This document shows positions 1-9,057 of a stretch of DNA of 64,000 nt, in pieces. The position numbers and the translations under genes were made by a program. The stretch is taken from positions 1-64,000 of the forward strand of contig DKAT01000114.1 of the NCBI GenBank assembly GCA_002450905.1. Reading direction: 5' to 3'. How positions within the stretch are numbered: the stretch's first letter is position 1; each line of letters begins with the position of its first letter. This DNA comes from Spirochaetia bacterium UBA6919. Lineage in GTDB: Bacteria > Spirochaetota > UBA6919. A model generated the notes under the pieces. It saw nothing but the letters and a program-made list of their open reading frames with translations. It had not been told where the DNA came from and ran no database searches.

Positions 1-66
1 TTTGAAAGGCTTTTAAATGCCTGTGTCACATCCAAAGGAATTACATACTCGGAGCTAACTAGATAA
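1..66 (+). CDS. C-terminal tail of an unrecognised protein (5' end outside window)
   Basis: An open frame runs from the first base to a TAA at 64-66 and gives 21 residues ending NACVTSKGITYSELTR. I do not recognise the family. It is likely real coding sequence because nearly the same C-terminus, NACVTSKGITYSELIR, is encoded on the minus strand at 19467-19529 with most differences conservative or silent. The two are inverted paralogous fragments. What precedes the tail lies outside the window. Confidence 0.5.
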   Translation, partial: FERLLNACVTSKGITYSELTR

Positions 67-93
67 GCATTTAAATTAATTTAGAGGTATTTT

Positions 94-429
94 ATGACAC
101 GTGGAGAGAAAGTTAAACGGTTTTTAATTGGTGGAGCATTATTAATTGGAGGAATATTATCTCTTGTTGTAAGAGGTTCAAATTGGCTACAATATGCTGT
201 GGGTGGGGGATTAGTATTTTTTGGACTTGTTTTAATGTCTGAACGGTCGAGTAAGCCTGCTGGTCTATTTACATTTGTTATAGGATCCCTTTTTTTAGCA
301 GAACAGTTATTACCAAAATATCTTGGAATGAGCTTCCCATCTTGGACTTTGACATTTGCTGGAATACTTTCTCTGGGTGGAGGAGTATATTTAACATACG
401 ATTCTTATAAGAAAATAAATAGTTATTAA
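94..429 (+). CDS. small multi-pass membrane protein, unknown function
   Basis: This is a 111-residue, mostly hydrophobic protein. After a basic N-terminus (MTRGEKVKRF) there are about four membrane segments separated by short loops (SERSSKP; EQLLPKYLG) and a polar tail (YDSYKKINSY). The ATG is preceded by an AGAGG ribosome site at about 82-86. I recognise no named family; it looks like a small integral membrane protein of unknown role. It lies tail-to-tail with the response regulator at 456-1088. Confidence 0.65.
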   Translation: MTRGEKVKRFLIGGALLIGGILSLVVRGSNWLQYAVGGGLVFFGLVLMSERSSKPAGLFTFVIGSLFLAEQLLPKYLGMSFPSWTLTFAGILSLGGGVYLTYDSYKKINSY

Positions 430-455
430 TAAAATATTAAATATACAGCAATTAT

Positions 456-1088
456 TTAGACGAGTTTTTCTTGAATTGCTTTCCCTACTGCCTCAGCCTT
501 GGATGTGACTTGTAATTTCTGGTAAATATTTTGAATGTGCTTTCTCACCGTATGGGGACTGATATCTATCTCTTCTGCTATGCTCTGATAAGTTCCTCCA
601 GATACTATGAGTTTTAAGATCTCCTTCTCTCTCTGTGATAAATGATATTCTGTTTTTTCAATCTGTATTTCTGGCTTAAATTCAGCTAGTACTTTCCTTG
701 CAATCCTCGGAGTCATAGGAGATCCACCATGACTTAATTCAATAATCTCATGTACAAGAAGAGTCTTTGGTGTATCTTTCAATACATAACCTGTGGCACC
801 AGCTTTGATAGAATTAAATATTTTTTCTTCATCTTCAAATACTGTAAGCATCATGATTTCGATTTTAGGATATAATTCTTTGATTTGTTTGGTAGCCTCG
901 ATTCCATCAATTCCTGGAAGCTGTATATCCATTAAGACAATGTGTGGAGATATGCTTTCAATATTTGCCAAAAGATCTTCTGCTCGCTCAAAAGCCCCCA
1001 CAACATGGAGTTCTTTGGATGAACTGACCAGATAAGATAATCCTTCCCGGATATTTTTGATATCCTCTACAATAGCAATTTTTACCAT
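456..1088 (-). CDS. NarL/FixJ-family response regulator
   Basis: This 210-residue two-component regulator has a receiver domain at about 1-120 and a LuxR-type helix-turn-helix at about 145-210. Visible receiver residues are the acidic pair E8/D9, phosphoacceptor D54 in VLMDIQLPG, T82 and K104 (YVLKDTP). The output domain carries LSQREKEILKLIVSG and the recognition-helix region SPHTVRKHIQNIYQKL, typical of the family. Phosphorylation should promote dimerisation and DNA binding. No kinase gene is adjacent, so its partner is unknown. It appears monocistronic. Confidence 0.93.
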   Translation of the reverse strand: MVKIAIVEDIKNIREGLSYLVSSSKELHVVGAFERAEDLLANIESISPHIVLMDIQLPGIDGIEATKQIKELYPKIEIMMLTVFEDEEKIFNSIKAGATGYVLKDTPKTLLVHEIIELSHGGSPMTPRIARKVLAEFKPEIQIEKTEYHLSQREKEILKLIVSGGTYQSIAEEIDISPHTVRKHIQNIYQKLQVTSKAEAVGKAIQEKLV

Positions 1089-1264
1089 ATAAAATTATTT
1101 TAATAAATATTTTTTAAAAAATACTCAGAGTCTTAACGGAAGTCAAGAAGAATACATAATTTATAATTTATTTATTTTATAACAAATCTGCCAGACTATG
1201 GAATTTTCTTAAAGATTTTGTTATATTTAATTGTCATATTATTTATATTAAAAGGACGACTGGG

Positions 1265-1753
1265 ATGAACAAACCCTTGGATAATTTCCTTGAAAAGATC
1301 AATCATTCAGTCTATGAATATATTAATAAGCAAAACTGGTCGGATCAGATTAACAGTGCCAATGCTGTCCTGACATATAACAGAATTGATGATCCCATAT
1401 TAAAAAATCATACAAAGGCATTTCAAATTGTGAATCATGAGTTATTTATTTATGTTGAGTCGAGTGCCTATTCACAACACTTGACGATGAATAGCCAAAA
1501 AATTATTCAGGATATTAATAGAAAATTAAAATCTAAATCAGTTCATAAACTCCGATTCAAATTAGGACCTGTTAACAGAACAGCAGAGGATTACAAATCT
1601 GCTGACCCGATAAAAGATGTTCAATTAACAAACAATGAGATTTTAGAAATTGAAAATATCTTATCAAATGTAGATGAAAATGATTTAAAATCATCGCTAA
1701 ATAATTTATTAACAAGTATAACAAAAAGTTACAAAGGAATAAACCATGAGTGA
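1265..1753 (+). CDS. DciA-like (DUF721) protein upstream of gyrB
   Basis: This 162-residue protein has the DUF721/DciA layout in its first 100 residues (HTKAFQIVNHELFIYVESSAYSQ followed by a basic helix and HKLRFKLG). The C-terminus is acidic and divergent. DciA proteins load the replicative helicase in bacteria lacking DnaC/DnaI, and in spirochaete-like genomes the gene often sits just before gyrB, as here. The stop codon overlaps the gyrB start by 8 bp, implying translational coupling. The ATG is preceded by AAGGACG. Family assignment rests on pattern and position. Confidence 0.7.
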   Translation: MNKPLDNFLEKINHSVYEYINKQNWSDQINSANAVLTYNRIDDPILKNHTKAFQIVNHELFIYVESSAYSQHLTMNSQKIIQDINRKLKSKSVHKLRFKLGPVNRTAEDYKSADPIKDVQLTNNEILEIENILSNVDENDLKSSLNNLLTSITKSYKGINHE

Positions 1754-3653
1754 ACATAAGGAATACACATCCAAGCAGGTTCAAATTAAAGAAGGATTAG
1801 AACATGTTCGTACTCGTCCTGGTATGTATATTGGTAGCACAGGAGCCAGTGGATTACATCACCTGGTTTATGAGGTGGTAGATAATAGTATTGACGAAGC
1901 TCTTGCAGGCTATTGTAAGAGTGTACATGTTACTATCCATCAGGATAATATTATCGAAGTTATCGATGATGGGAGAGGTATTCCTGTGGATATTCATGGT
2001 GATACAAACACATCAACCCTTGAAGTTGTTATGACAAGACTAGGAGCAGGAGGAAAGTTTGAGAATGATGCGTATAAGGTATCTGGTGGACTTCATGGGG
2101 TTGGGGTATCGGTGGTTAATGCTCTCTCAGAATGGTGTGAAGCTTATGTATATCGGGATGGCAATATCTATTTTCAAAGATATGAAAGAGGTAAACTCTC
2201 TGAGCCGGTCAAAGAGACGGGTAAGACAGACTTGAGAGGTACAAAAATAATCTTTAAACCAGATCATAAAATCTTTGAAACTCTGTATTTCAGCTTTGAT
2301 ATATTGTCAAAACGTTTACGGGAACTAGCTTTTTTAAATAAGGGTATAAAAATTGTTATTACTGACAAAAGAGATGAAGAAATCAGAGTACACGAATTTA
2401 TGTTTGAAGGTGGGATCATCTCCTTTGTTGAGCATTTAAATGAGAACAAAACAGTGATTCAACCTAATGCTATCTATTTTCATGACAATAAAAATGATGT
2501 TGATGTTGAAATTGCAATGGAGTACCATGACGGTTTTAATGAAACAATCTTCAGCTATGTAAATAATATCAATACTGTAGATGGAGGAACTCACTTATCA
2601 GGATTTAAAAGTGCTCTCACAAAAACTATCAACGATTTTATCAAGAAGAATGGCTATGATAAGAAAGTAAAGGACAATCTTGATGGAGATGATACCCGTG
2701 AGGGACTGACTGCTGTCATCAGTTTGAAGTTAAAAACCCCTCAATTCGAAGGTCAGACCAAAGCTAAGCTGGGTAACAGTGATGTGAAGGGAATTGTGGA
2801 ATCTATCACAAACGAAGGTCTTCGTAATTACTTGGAAGAAAACCCCCAATCCGCTAAAAAGATCCTTGAAAAATGTATTTCAGCCTACTCAGCAAGAAAA
2901 GCAGCTCAGGCAAAACGGGATGCTGTTAGAAAAGGCTTTTTGGAACGTGATTCCCTCCCTGGAAAACTTGCTGATTGCAGTGAAAAGAATCCTGAATTTT
3001 GTGAACTCTATTTGGTAGAGGGAGATTCTGCAGGGGGTAGTGCAAAACAAGGGAGAAGCAGAGAGTTTCAGGCCATCCTCCCATTATGGGGAAAAATGCT
3101 TAATGTCGAAAAAACACGGGTAGAAAAGGTTTTAGAGAATGAAAAATTACAACCAGTCATTGCTACCCTTGGAACAAGCATCGGTAAAGATTTTAATTAT
3201 ACCAAACTTCGCTATCACAAGATCATTATCATGGCTGATGCGGATGTAGATGGCTCTCACATTAGAACACTCCTCTTGACATTCTTCTATCGTTATCTCC
3301 CAGAGCTTGTAGAGAAAGGACATATCTACATAGCGATGCCACCTTTGTATAAAATTCAAAATGGAAAACAAGTTCACTATGCATACGATGATAAGGAGAG
3401 AGAAGAAATTTTAAAATCTTTTGAGAAAAAAGAAAAATTATATATCCAAAGATATAAAGGCCTTGGAGAAATGAATCCCGATCAGTTATGGGATACTACA
3501 ATGAATCCTGAAAACAGAAGTATGATGAAAGTAACACTGGATGATGTAGTGGAAGCTGATGAAACATTCACACTCCTTATGGGTGACAAGGTGGAGCCAC
3601 GTCGTATATTTATAGAAACCCATGCAAACAAGGTTAAAAATCTTGATATCTGA
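1746..3653 (+). CDS. gyrB: DNA gyrase subunit B
   Basis: This is a full-length 635-residue GyrB, the ATPase subunit of the type II topoisomerase that introduces negative supercoils. The N-terminal GHKL ATPase shows RTRPGMYIG, EVVDNSIDEA, DDGRGIP and GGLHGVGVSVVNALS. The Toprim part shows EGDSAGGSAKQGR and metal-binding DADVDGSHIRTLL. The C-terminus ends with the usual GDKVEPRRIFIE and a short tail. It overlaps the DciA-like gene by 8 bp. No gyrA, recF, dnaN or dnaA follows within the window, so this is not the classical dnaA-gyrA block. Confidence 0.98.
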   Translation: MSEHKEYTSKQVQIKEGLEHVRTRPGMYIGSTGASGLHHLVYEVVDNSIDEALAGYCKSVHVTIHQDNIIEVIDDGRGIPVDIHGDTNTSTLEVVMTRLGAGGKFENDAYKVSGGLHGVGVSVVNALSEWCEAYVYRDGNIYFQRYERGKLSEPVKETGKTDLRGTKIIFKPDHKIFETLYFSFDILSKRLRELAFLNKGIKIVITDKRDEEIRVHEFMFEGGIISFVEHLNENKTVIQPNAIYFHDNKNDVDVEIAMEYHDGFNETIFSYVNNINTVDGGTHLSGFKSALTKTINDFIKKNGYDKKVKDNLDGDDTREGLTAVISLKLKTPQFEGQTKAKLGNSDVKGIVESITNEGLRNYLEENPQSAKKILEKCISAYSARKAAQAKRDAVRKGFLERDSLPGKLADCSEKNPEFCELYLVEGDSAGGSAKQGRSREFQAILPLWGKMLNVEKTRVEKVLENEKLQPVIATLGTSIGKDFNYTKLRYHKIIIMADADVDGSHIRTLLLTFFYRYLPELVEKGHIYIAMPPLYKIQNGKQVHYAYDDKEREEILKSFEKKEKLYIQRYKGLGEMNPDQLWDTTMNPENRSMMKVTLDDVVEADETFTLLMGDKVEPRRIFIETHANKVKNLDI

Positions 3654-3839
3654 TTTTTATCTGCTTAAATATATCTCGAATTAAATACACTCTTCAATAT
3701 AGGTTTAATAATTTTATATACTCAAATCTAATTTAAAAGATTTTAAATATGTCCATTTTCGTTTAAATGATTTTAGATTATATTTTTTATATCAATAAAT
3801 TAAATAAAAAATAATTTTAAGTATAGAGGAGTATAAATT

Positions 3840-4352
3840 ATGGATTACCCTACATATAATCCTGAACAGGTTCAATACATGAGAGACGAGTTAACTGCCG
3901 TCGGTTTTAAAGAAGTATTCACTATTGATGAAGTTGATCAATATTTAAATAAATCTGATGAAACAGTACTGATATTCATTAATTCAGTCTGTGGTTGTTC
4001 TGCAGGATGTGCCAGACCAGGTGTGAGTGCAGCATTACAAAATACAAAAATACCTGATAATATAATCACTCTGTTAGCTGGACAGGAAAAAACCGCTATC
4101 GAGCATATTAGAAATCAATATTTATCTGATTATCAGCCAAGTTCACCCAATATTATTCTCTTCAAAAATGGTAAAGTATTGAAAAATTTAGAGAGAATCC
4201 AAATCCAGGGATTAACCGCAGATATGTTATCAAATCAAGTAGTGGAAATGTTTAATATGTATTGTAATAAACAGGGTCCCTCCATACCCGCTCAGGATTA
4301 CAATAAGTTGAATTTTACAATCAATTGTGGTTCCAGTATAGATATGTTATAA
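3840..4352 (+). CDS. BrxA/BrxB-family bacilliredoxin
   Basis: This thioredoxin-fold protein of the YphP/YqiW family carries the CGC active site (C51-G-C53) within FINSVCGCSAGCARPGVSAA. Family members remove bacillithiol or other low-molecular-weight thiols from protein cysteines. At 170 residues it exceeds the usual ~145: about 25 extra C-terminal residues include a further cysteine (INCGSS, C163), and C57 lies near the active site, so extra redox chemistry is possible. GAGGAG lies nine bases before the ATG. It precedes a BtuF-like gene and selO, suggesting a redox-linked group. Confidence 0.85.
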   Translation: MDYPTYNPEQVQYMRDELTAVGFKEVFTIDEVDQYLNKSDETVLIFINSVCGCSAGCARPGVSAALQNTKIPDNIITLLAGQEKTAIEHIRNQYLSDYQPSSPNIILFKNGKVLKNLERIQIQGLTADMLSNQVVEMFNMYCNKQGPSIPAQDYNKLNFTINCGSSIDML

Positions 4353-4398
4353 AAATTATAACTACTTATAAATAATCTATAATTGGATTGCCATTAAT

Positions 4399-5307
4399 AT
4401 GAAAATCGTTACACTCCTTCCAGGTGCAACTGAAATTATTTGTGCTCTAGGTCTACAAACCTCATTAGCTGCTGTAAGCCATGAGTGTGATTATCCTCTC
4501 GAAGTTATAAATTTACCTAAAATCACCGGGAGTATTATTCCTCAAAACTTATCACCGGATAAAATTGATCAGGCTGTTTCAGATGCTGTGAAAGAAAATA
4601 AGGTGCTATATCATATTGATGGCAAGTTATTAAGTGAAATCAAGCCAGATCTTATTATCACCCAGGGTATATGTGATGTTTGTGCTATTAATGCTGGAAC
4701 AATCAATGAAACCCTATGTACCTTACCAGAAATCGTTTCAAAAAATACTAAAATCCTTTCATTGTCAGGAAAAACTTTTCAAGGTATTTTAGACGATATT
4801 CTTGTAGTTGCTGAAATGACGAATACGATTAATTTTGCTATGGATTTAATTAACAAATTAAAATATAGATGGGAACAATTATCCAAAAATAAATCTAATA
4901 CTACACCAAGAGTATTGGCTCTAGAGTGGCCAGATCCCTTTTTTTATGGTGGACATTGGGTTCCAGAAATGATTGAAGTCGCTGGAGGTATCGATATAAT
5001 GGGTCAGATGGGACAGGACTCAGGTCGATGTACTTTTATAGACATTCAGGAGAAGGATCCAGACATAATCTTATTCATGGCTTGTGGTTATAATCTGGAA
5101 CAAAACATCCAATTTGCCAGTAGTTTTATTATCGATAAATCATTTAAACAATTAAAAGCAGTTAATACTGATAATATATGGGCTACAGATGCAAATAGCT
5201 ATTTCAGTCGTCCCGGACCAAGAATAGTGGATGGGGCAGAGAAACTATCCAGTATCTTCACAGGACATTACGATAATGTACAAGGAATAAGCCGAATATT
5301 AATATAA
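4399..5307 (+). CDS. BtuF-like helical-backbone metal/cobalamin-binding protein, no signal peptide
   Basis: This 302-residue protein is of the periplasmic-binding type III class (BtuF/FhuD fold). It starts MKIVTLLPGATEIICALG, the family's usual first strand, and contains SHECDYP, ITQGICDVCA and a C-terminal SYFSRPGPRIVDGAE. It lacks a signal peptide or lipobox, so it is probably cytoplasmic or non-transport, like several 'cobalamin-binding protein' homologues of unknown role. No BtuC/BtuD permease or ATPase is nearby and no cobalamin riboswitch is evident upstream. The ligand is therefore uncertain. Confidence 0.75.
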   Translation: MKIVTLLPGATEIICALGLQTSLAAVSHECDYPLEVINLPKITGSIIPQNLSPDKIDQAVSDAVKENKVLYHIDGKLLSEIKPDLIITQGICDVCAINAGTINETLCTLPEIVSKNTKILSLSGKTFQGILDDILVVAEMTNTINFAMDLINKLKYRWEQLSKNKSNTTPRVLALEWPDPFFYGGHWVPEMIEVAGGIDIMGQMGQDSGRCTFIDIQEKDPDIILFMACGYNLEQNIQFASSFIIDKSFKQLKAVNTDNIWATDANSYFSRPGPRIVDGAEKLSSIFTGHYDNVQGISRILI

Positions 5308-5331
5308 GCATAAAATAAATAGAGATAAAAT

Positions 5332-6792
5332 ATGATATTAGAGAACAGTTACCATAAATTACCCGATAGATTTTATAAAGAAACAAATGCGAAACAATTT
5401 TCTAATCCTCAATTATTATTGTTAAATAAGGATCTTTTACAAGATCTGGGAATGGATATAAATAGTTATTCAGAAATGGATTTAGCTCAAATATTTTCTG
5501 GACAAAAATTACTCGAGGGTTCAAAGCCCATTGCTCTGGCTTATGCAGGTCATCAGTTTGGACAATTTGTTCATCAACTGGGCGATGGACGTGCTATGCT
5601 CCTGGGAGAAGTGATTAATTCCAGTCAACAAAGATTTGACATACAATTAAAGGGATCAGGACAGACATTCTTTTCAAGAAGAGGTGATGGATATTCGTCT
5701 CTAGGCCCTGTGATAAGAGAATACATTGTAAGCGAAGCAATGTATCATCTCGGTGTACCGACTACGAGGGCTCTAGCTGCTGTATCAACAGGGGATTTAG
5801 TCTTTCGTGAAGAACCACTACCCGGTGCTGTATTCACTAGATTGGCATCCAGTCATATCCGTGTGGGGACATTTCAATATTTTGCCGCCAGAGAAGATAT
5901 TGAAGGACTTAAAATTCTACTAGATTATTCCATACAAAGACACTTTCCAGAGATAACATCTAATTCTGCAATTTCTTTTCTACAAAAGGTCATCGAGGTG
6001 CAAACCTCCCTAATTGCTCATTGGGTGAGTCTTGGATTCATACATGGCGTTATGAATACTGATAATATGTCTATTTCCGGAGAAACAATCGATTATGGCC
6101 CCTGTGCATTTATGGATATATTTAATAATAATCAGGTTTATAGCTATATTGATAACTATGGAAGATATGCCTATAATAATCAGGGAAATATTCTGTACTG
6201 GAATCTCACCCGTCTGGCCGAATGCCTAATCCCTTTGGTTCATAGTGATGAAAAGACATCTGTTAACTTGTTAAACGAAGAACTGTTGAAAGTACCTCAA
6301 TTGTTTAAAACTAAGTGGCTTCAAAGAATGAAAGCAAAATTGGGCATAAATTCTACTTCTATAAATGATAACGATGAATCCCTTGTATTATCTTGGTTAG
6401 AATATTTAGAGAAAGAAAAATTGGATTTCACCCTCAGTTTCAGAATGTTATCCAATCTAATCGATAAAAATACAGATGATAATTCCTTTCATTTCTTTAA
6501 AAAGACCAGAGATTTTGAGTCCTTCTTATCAACATGGAAAATGAGATTGACCTCTGGAAATATTAATCCTGAAACAATTAGTCAGGAAATGAATAAAGTG
6601 AATCCTATTTACACTCCAAGAAATCATCAGGTTGAAAGAGCGATACAACAGGCAATAAGAGGAGATTTATCAGTAGTTAAGGAAATGAACGAGGTCTTAA
6701 AGTCACCCTATAGCCTAAATCCTATGCTTGATATATATAAAGAACCCCCATTGCCCGAAGAGGAAATTACAAATACATTTTGTGGAACTTAG
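5332..6792 (+). CDS. selO: SelO-family protein adenylyltransferase (pseudokinase fold)
   Basis: This 486-residue YdiU/SelO protein transfers AMP from ATP to protein hydroxyls; known targets in other bacteria include redox proteins. Visible motifs are GHQFGQFVHQLGDGRA, the lysine-bearing DIQLKGSGQTFFSRRGDG, HIRVGTFQYFAA and the metal/catalytic segment GFIHGVMNTDNMS followed by DYGPCAFMD. The protein ends FCGT, placing a cysteine third from the end where many homologues have Cys or Sec. It is 24 bp downstream of the BtuF-like gene and in line with a bacilliredoxin gene, consistent with a role in redox homeostasis (inference). Confidence 0.95.
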   Translation: MILENSYHKLPDRFYKETNAKQFSNPQLLLLNKDLLQDLGMDINSYSEMDLAQIFSGQKLLEGSKPIALAYAGHQFGQFVHQLGDGRAMLLGEVINSSQQRFDIQLKGSGQTFFSRRGDGYSSLGPVIREYIVSEAMYHLGVPTTRALAAVSTGDLVFREEPLPGAVFTRLASSHIRVGTFQYFAAREDIEGLKILLDYSIQRHFPEITSNSAISFLQKVIEVQTSLIAHWVSLGFIHGVMNTDNMSISGETIDYGPCAFMDIFNNNQVYSYIDNYGRYAYNNQGNILYWNLTRLAECLIPLVHSDEKTSVNLLNEELLKVPQLFKTKWLQRMKAKLGINSTSINDNDESLVLSWLEYLEKEKLDFTLSFRMLSNLIDKNTDDNSFHFFKKTRDFESFLSTWKMRLTSGNINPETISQEMNKVNPIYTPRNHQVERAIQQAIRGDLSVVKEMNEVLKSPYSLNPMLDIYKEPPLPEEEITNTFCGT

Positions 6793-6890
6793 GATATAGC
6801 TAAGGAGATATATACAGTTAATTTATTATCGTGATTTTAATTGATTAAAAATAACATAACTTGAATAAAGTAAAAAAAAAGAGATTAAAT

Positions 6891-7700
6891 ATGATTCCAA
6901 AAATAATTTATGGCACAGCCTGGAAAGAAGATAGAACAAAAGATCTTGTATCGAAAGCATTAAAATCTGGATATCGGGCTATCGATACAGCAAATCAAAG
7001 AAAACACTATCATGAAGCACAGATCGGTGAAGCAATTCAGGAATGGTTTAGTCTGGATCAAAAAAGAGACGAACTCTTCCTACAAAGCAAGTTTACATAT
7101 ATAAATGGACAAGATCATCGTCTTCCTTATGACCCAAGATCTAGTTTGAATACTCAGGTCAAGCAGTCATTCGAAAGCAGTTTGATCCATCTAAAAACCA
7201 CATATCTTGATTCTTATTTAATTCATGGTCCCTATTCTCCTTATGATTTTACCGACAATGACTGGGAAGTTTGGGAAGCTATGGAAGAATTGTATGACCT
7301 GAAGAAAGTCAAATCTCTGGGAGTAAGTAACGTAGGGCTAAATCATATTAAAACATTATTTGAAAATGCTAAGATTAAACCTACATGGGTTCAAAACAGA
7401 TGTTTTGCCAATCGCGGATGGGATCAGAATGTAAGACAGTATTGTATCAAAAATGGCATCAGTTATCAGGGATTTTCACTCCTGACAGCGAATCCGTATA
7501 TGTTTCAACACCCTAAAGTAAATGAAATTAGTTCCAGAACAGGTAAAACTTCTGCTCAGGTGATATTTCAGTTTACCACTAAGATTGGAATTACGCCCTT
7601 AACAGGTACCACCCAGGAAATCCATATGATACAGGATTTAGACTTCGAAGATATCCAAATAAATGAAGAGGACATAAATATTCTTGAGTCTGCTTTATGA
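6891..7700 (+). CDS. aldo/keto reductase
   Basis: This is an NADPH-dependent aldo/keto reductase of about 269 residues. Catalytic-tetrad candidates are D (YRAIDTANQ), Y (KHYHEAQIGEAI), K (LQSKFTY) and H (YLIHGPYSP). VKSLGVSNVGLNHI and PLTGTTQ are the usual substrate and cofactor segments. The frame can be opened earlier at TTG 6861, but MIPKIIYGT is the normal family N-terminus and AGAGATT precedes ATG 6891, so the later start is chosen. The tyrosine loop is rearranged relative to typical members (no YGNE). Substrate unknown. Confidence 0.9.
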   Translation: MIPKIIYGTAWKEDRTKDLVSKALKSGYRAIDTANQRKHYHEAQIGEAIQEWFSLDQKRDELFLQSKFTYINGQDHRLPYDPRSSLNTQVKQSFESSLIHLKTTYLDSYLIHGPYSPYDFTDNDWEVWEAMEELYDLKKVKSLGVSNVGLNHIKTLFENAKIKPTWVQNRCFANRGWDQNVRQYCIKNGISYQGFSLLTANPYMFQHPKVNEISSRTGKTSAQVIFQFTTKIGITPLTGTTQEIHMIQDLDFEDIQINEEDINILESAL

Positions 7701-7846
7701 AATTGGATACAAGTAACTTAACTTATTAAACAAATAAAAATACATCTATAAATCTTTGATTAATCATAGAACCATTATTCAATGATGGGAAAAATCATAA
7801 AAAATACCCAATATCAATTTTTAGAATAATACTCAAAGCCTAAAGC

Positions 7847-7873
7847 ATCGGAACTAAAATTTTTGATTCCGAT
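7847..7873 (+). repeat. 27-bp dispersed near-palindrome, copy 1
   Basis: The arms ATCGGAA and TTCCGAT flank an A/T centre (CTAAAATTTTTGA). The same 27-bp design occurs at 17329, 31574, 55809 and 62897, always between genes. The copies can be oriented by the arm-proximal dinucleotides: here it is the CT...GA form on the plus strand. No T-run follows, so it is not an ordinary terminator. Confidence 0.8.
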
Positions 7874-8052
7874 TGCGCTTTCTTTAAATGCCTGATTAAT
7901 ATATACTTTATAATTTATCATAAGTATAGAATTATTTATTCTAATTCTCCAGAGGATTCATCACCTGGCCAAGAAATAGGATTAACCCCGTTTTGCTATG
8001 CTATACCGAACTGAACAGAATAATTAATAGTGGATAATTAAAATAAAAATCG

Positions 8053-8081
8053 TTGTCTTGATTTAAAAAAATTGCTATTTT
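8053..8081 (+). promoter_or_regulatory. probable sigma70-type promoter for the fumarase operon
   Basis: TTGTCT (8053-8058) and TATTTT (8076-8081) are separated by 17 bases, about 105 bp before the TTG start at 8188. Each box is imperfect and the sequence is AT-rich, so this is a candidate by pattern only. Confidence 0.4.
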
Positions 8082-8187
8082 ATGTATATAAGTTAGATCA
8101 AGATGTTCTGTCCTTGAATTGGATGACTTGATCGATTGATGGGCTGGAAATTAGTCAAACAAATAATTATTTAATAAGGAGGGCTCG

Positions 8188-9057
8188 TTGGACTTTCAAA
8201 AACCAATCTTCGAACTGATTAAAGAAGCTTCCACTAATCTCCCACAGGATATCATCGATGTTATGACTGATATGAGAAAGAAAGAAGATCAGTCAGGTAA
8301 CGCCTATTCTGTTTTGGGAACAATATTAGAAAATATAGATCTTGCAAAATCTGAATCACTCCCAATATGTCAGGATACAGGGATGATATTCCTCGATATT
8401 TATTATCCGTCAGGATATTCGACAATTAAAATGAGGAATGATATTCATAATGCTATTCGTCAAGCTACGAAAGAGAACTTCCTGAGACCCAATGCTGTAG
8501 ATATCGTAACGGGAGAGAATACTGGAGATAATATTGGGAATGGCTCCCCTTACATCTATTTTAATGAGTGGGAGAAAGATCATTTTGAGATCCGCCTGAT
8601 GTTGAAGGGTGGCGGGAGTGAGAATGTAGGGATACAATATAAATTACCTGACAGCACATTGAAAGCAGGTAGAGATTTAGAAGGTGTGCGCCGATGTGTA
8701 TTAGAAGGGGTATTTAAGGCTCAGGGACTGGGTTGTGCTCCGGGTATCCTGGGAATTGGTATTGGTGGGGATCGGGGTGGTTCCTATTATCTATCCAAGA
8801 AACAATTGTTTAGAAAGGTCATGGATAAAAATCCCAACGAACAATTAGCTCAATTAGAACAGCAGATCCTTGATGATGCCAATAAACTGGGGATTGGTCC
8901 CATGGGATTTGGTGGGGAGACTACTTTACTGGGTGTCAAAATCGGGACTTATCATAGACATCCAGCGACCTATTACGTGACAATTACTTATTTGTGCTGG
9001 GCTGGACGTCGTAAGATTATGATTTTAAATAAGGACGGAGGGTATCAAATTGATTAA
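8188..9057 (+). CDS. class I fumarate hydratase (or tartrate dehydratase) alpha subunit
   Basis: This is the [4Fe-4S] alpha subunit of a two-subunit class I fumarase, which hydrates fumarate to malate; L-tartrate dehydratase is the close alternative. Visible are the cluster cysteine segment LPICQDTGM, GGGSEN, GCAPGILGIGIGGDRGG and a late cysteine in TYLCWAGRR, total 289 residues as usual. It starts with TTG at 8188, supported by a strong AAGGAGGG at about 8177-8183. Its stop overlaps the beta-subunit start by 8 bp, so the two are translationally coupled. Confidence 0.93.
   Translation: MDFQKPIFELIKEASTNLPQDIIDVMTDMRKKEDQSGNAYSVLGTILENIDLAKSESLPICQDTGMIFLDIYYPSGYSTIKMRNDIHNAIRQATKENFLRPNAVDIVTGENTGDNIGNGSPYIYFNEWEKDHFEIRLMLKGGGSENVGIQYKLPDSTLKAGRDLEGVRRCVLEGVFKAQGLGCAPGILGIGIGGDRGGSYYLSKKQLFRKVMDKNPNEQLAQLEQQILDDANKLGIGPMGFGGETTLLGVKIGTYHRHPATYYVTITYLCWAGRRKIMILNKDGGYQID

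Larger units (their letters stand above)
7701..8187. other. intergenic region with a palindromic repeat and a likely promoter
   Basis: These 487 bases have no credible gene. They contain one copy of the 27-bp near-palindrome (7847-7873) and, near the right end, a sigma70-like promoter and a strong ribosome site for the fumarase operon. I see no riboswitch-like fold. Confidence 0.6.

Noticed and set aside
793..1035. 80-residue open frame on the plus strand opposite the response regulator
   Set aside because: It is a frame shadow of a clear receiver domain on the minus strand, without a ribosome site or recognisable motif.
7847..7873. 27-bp palindromes as rho-independent terminators or a CIRCE element
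   Set aside because: No T-run follows any copy, the centre has no proper loop, copies occur upstream of divergent genes, and the arms do not match the CIRCE arms.
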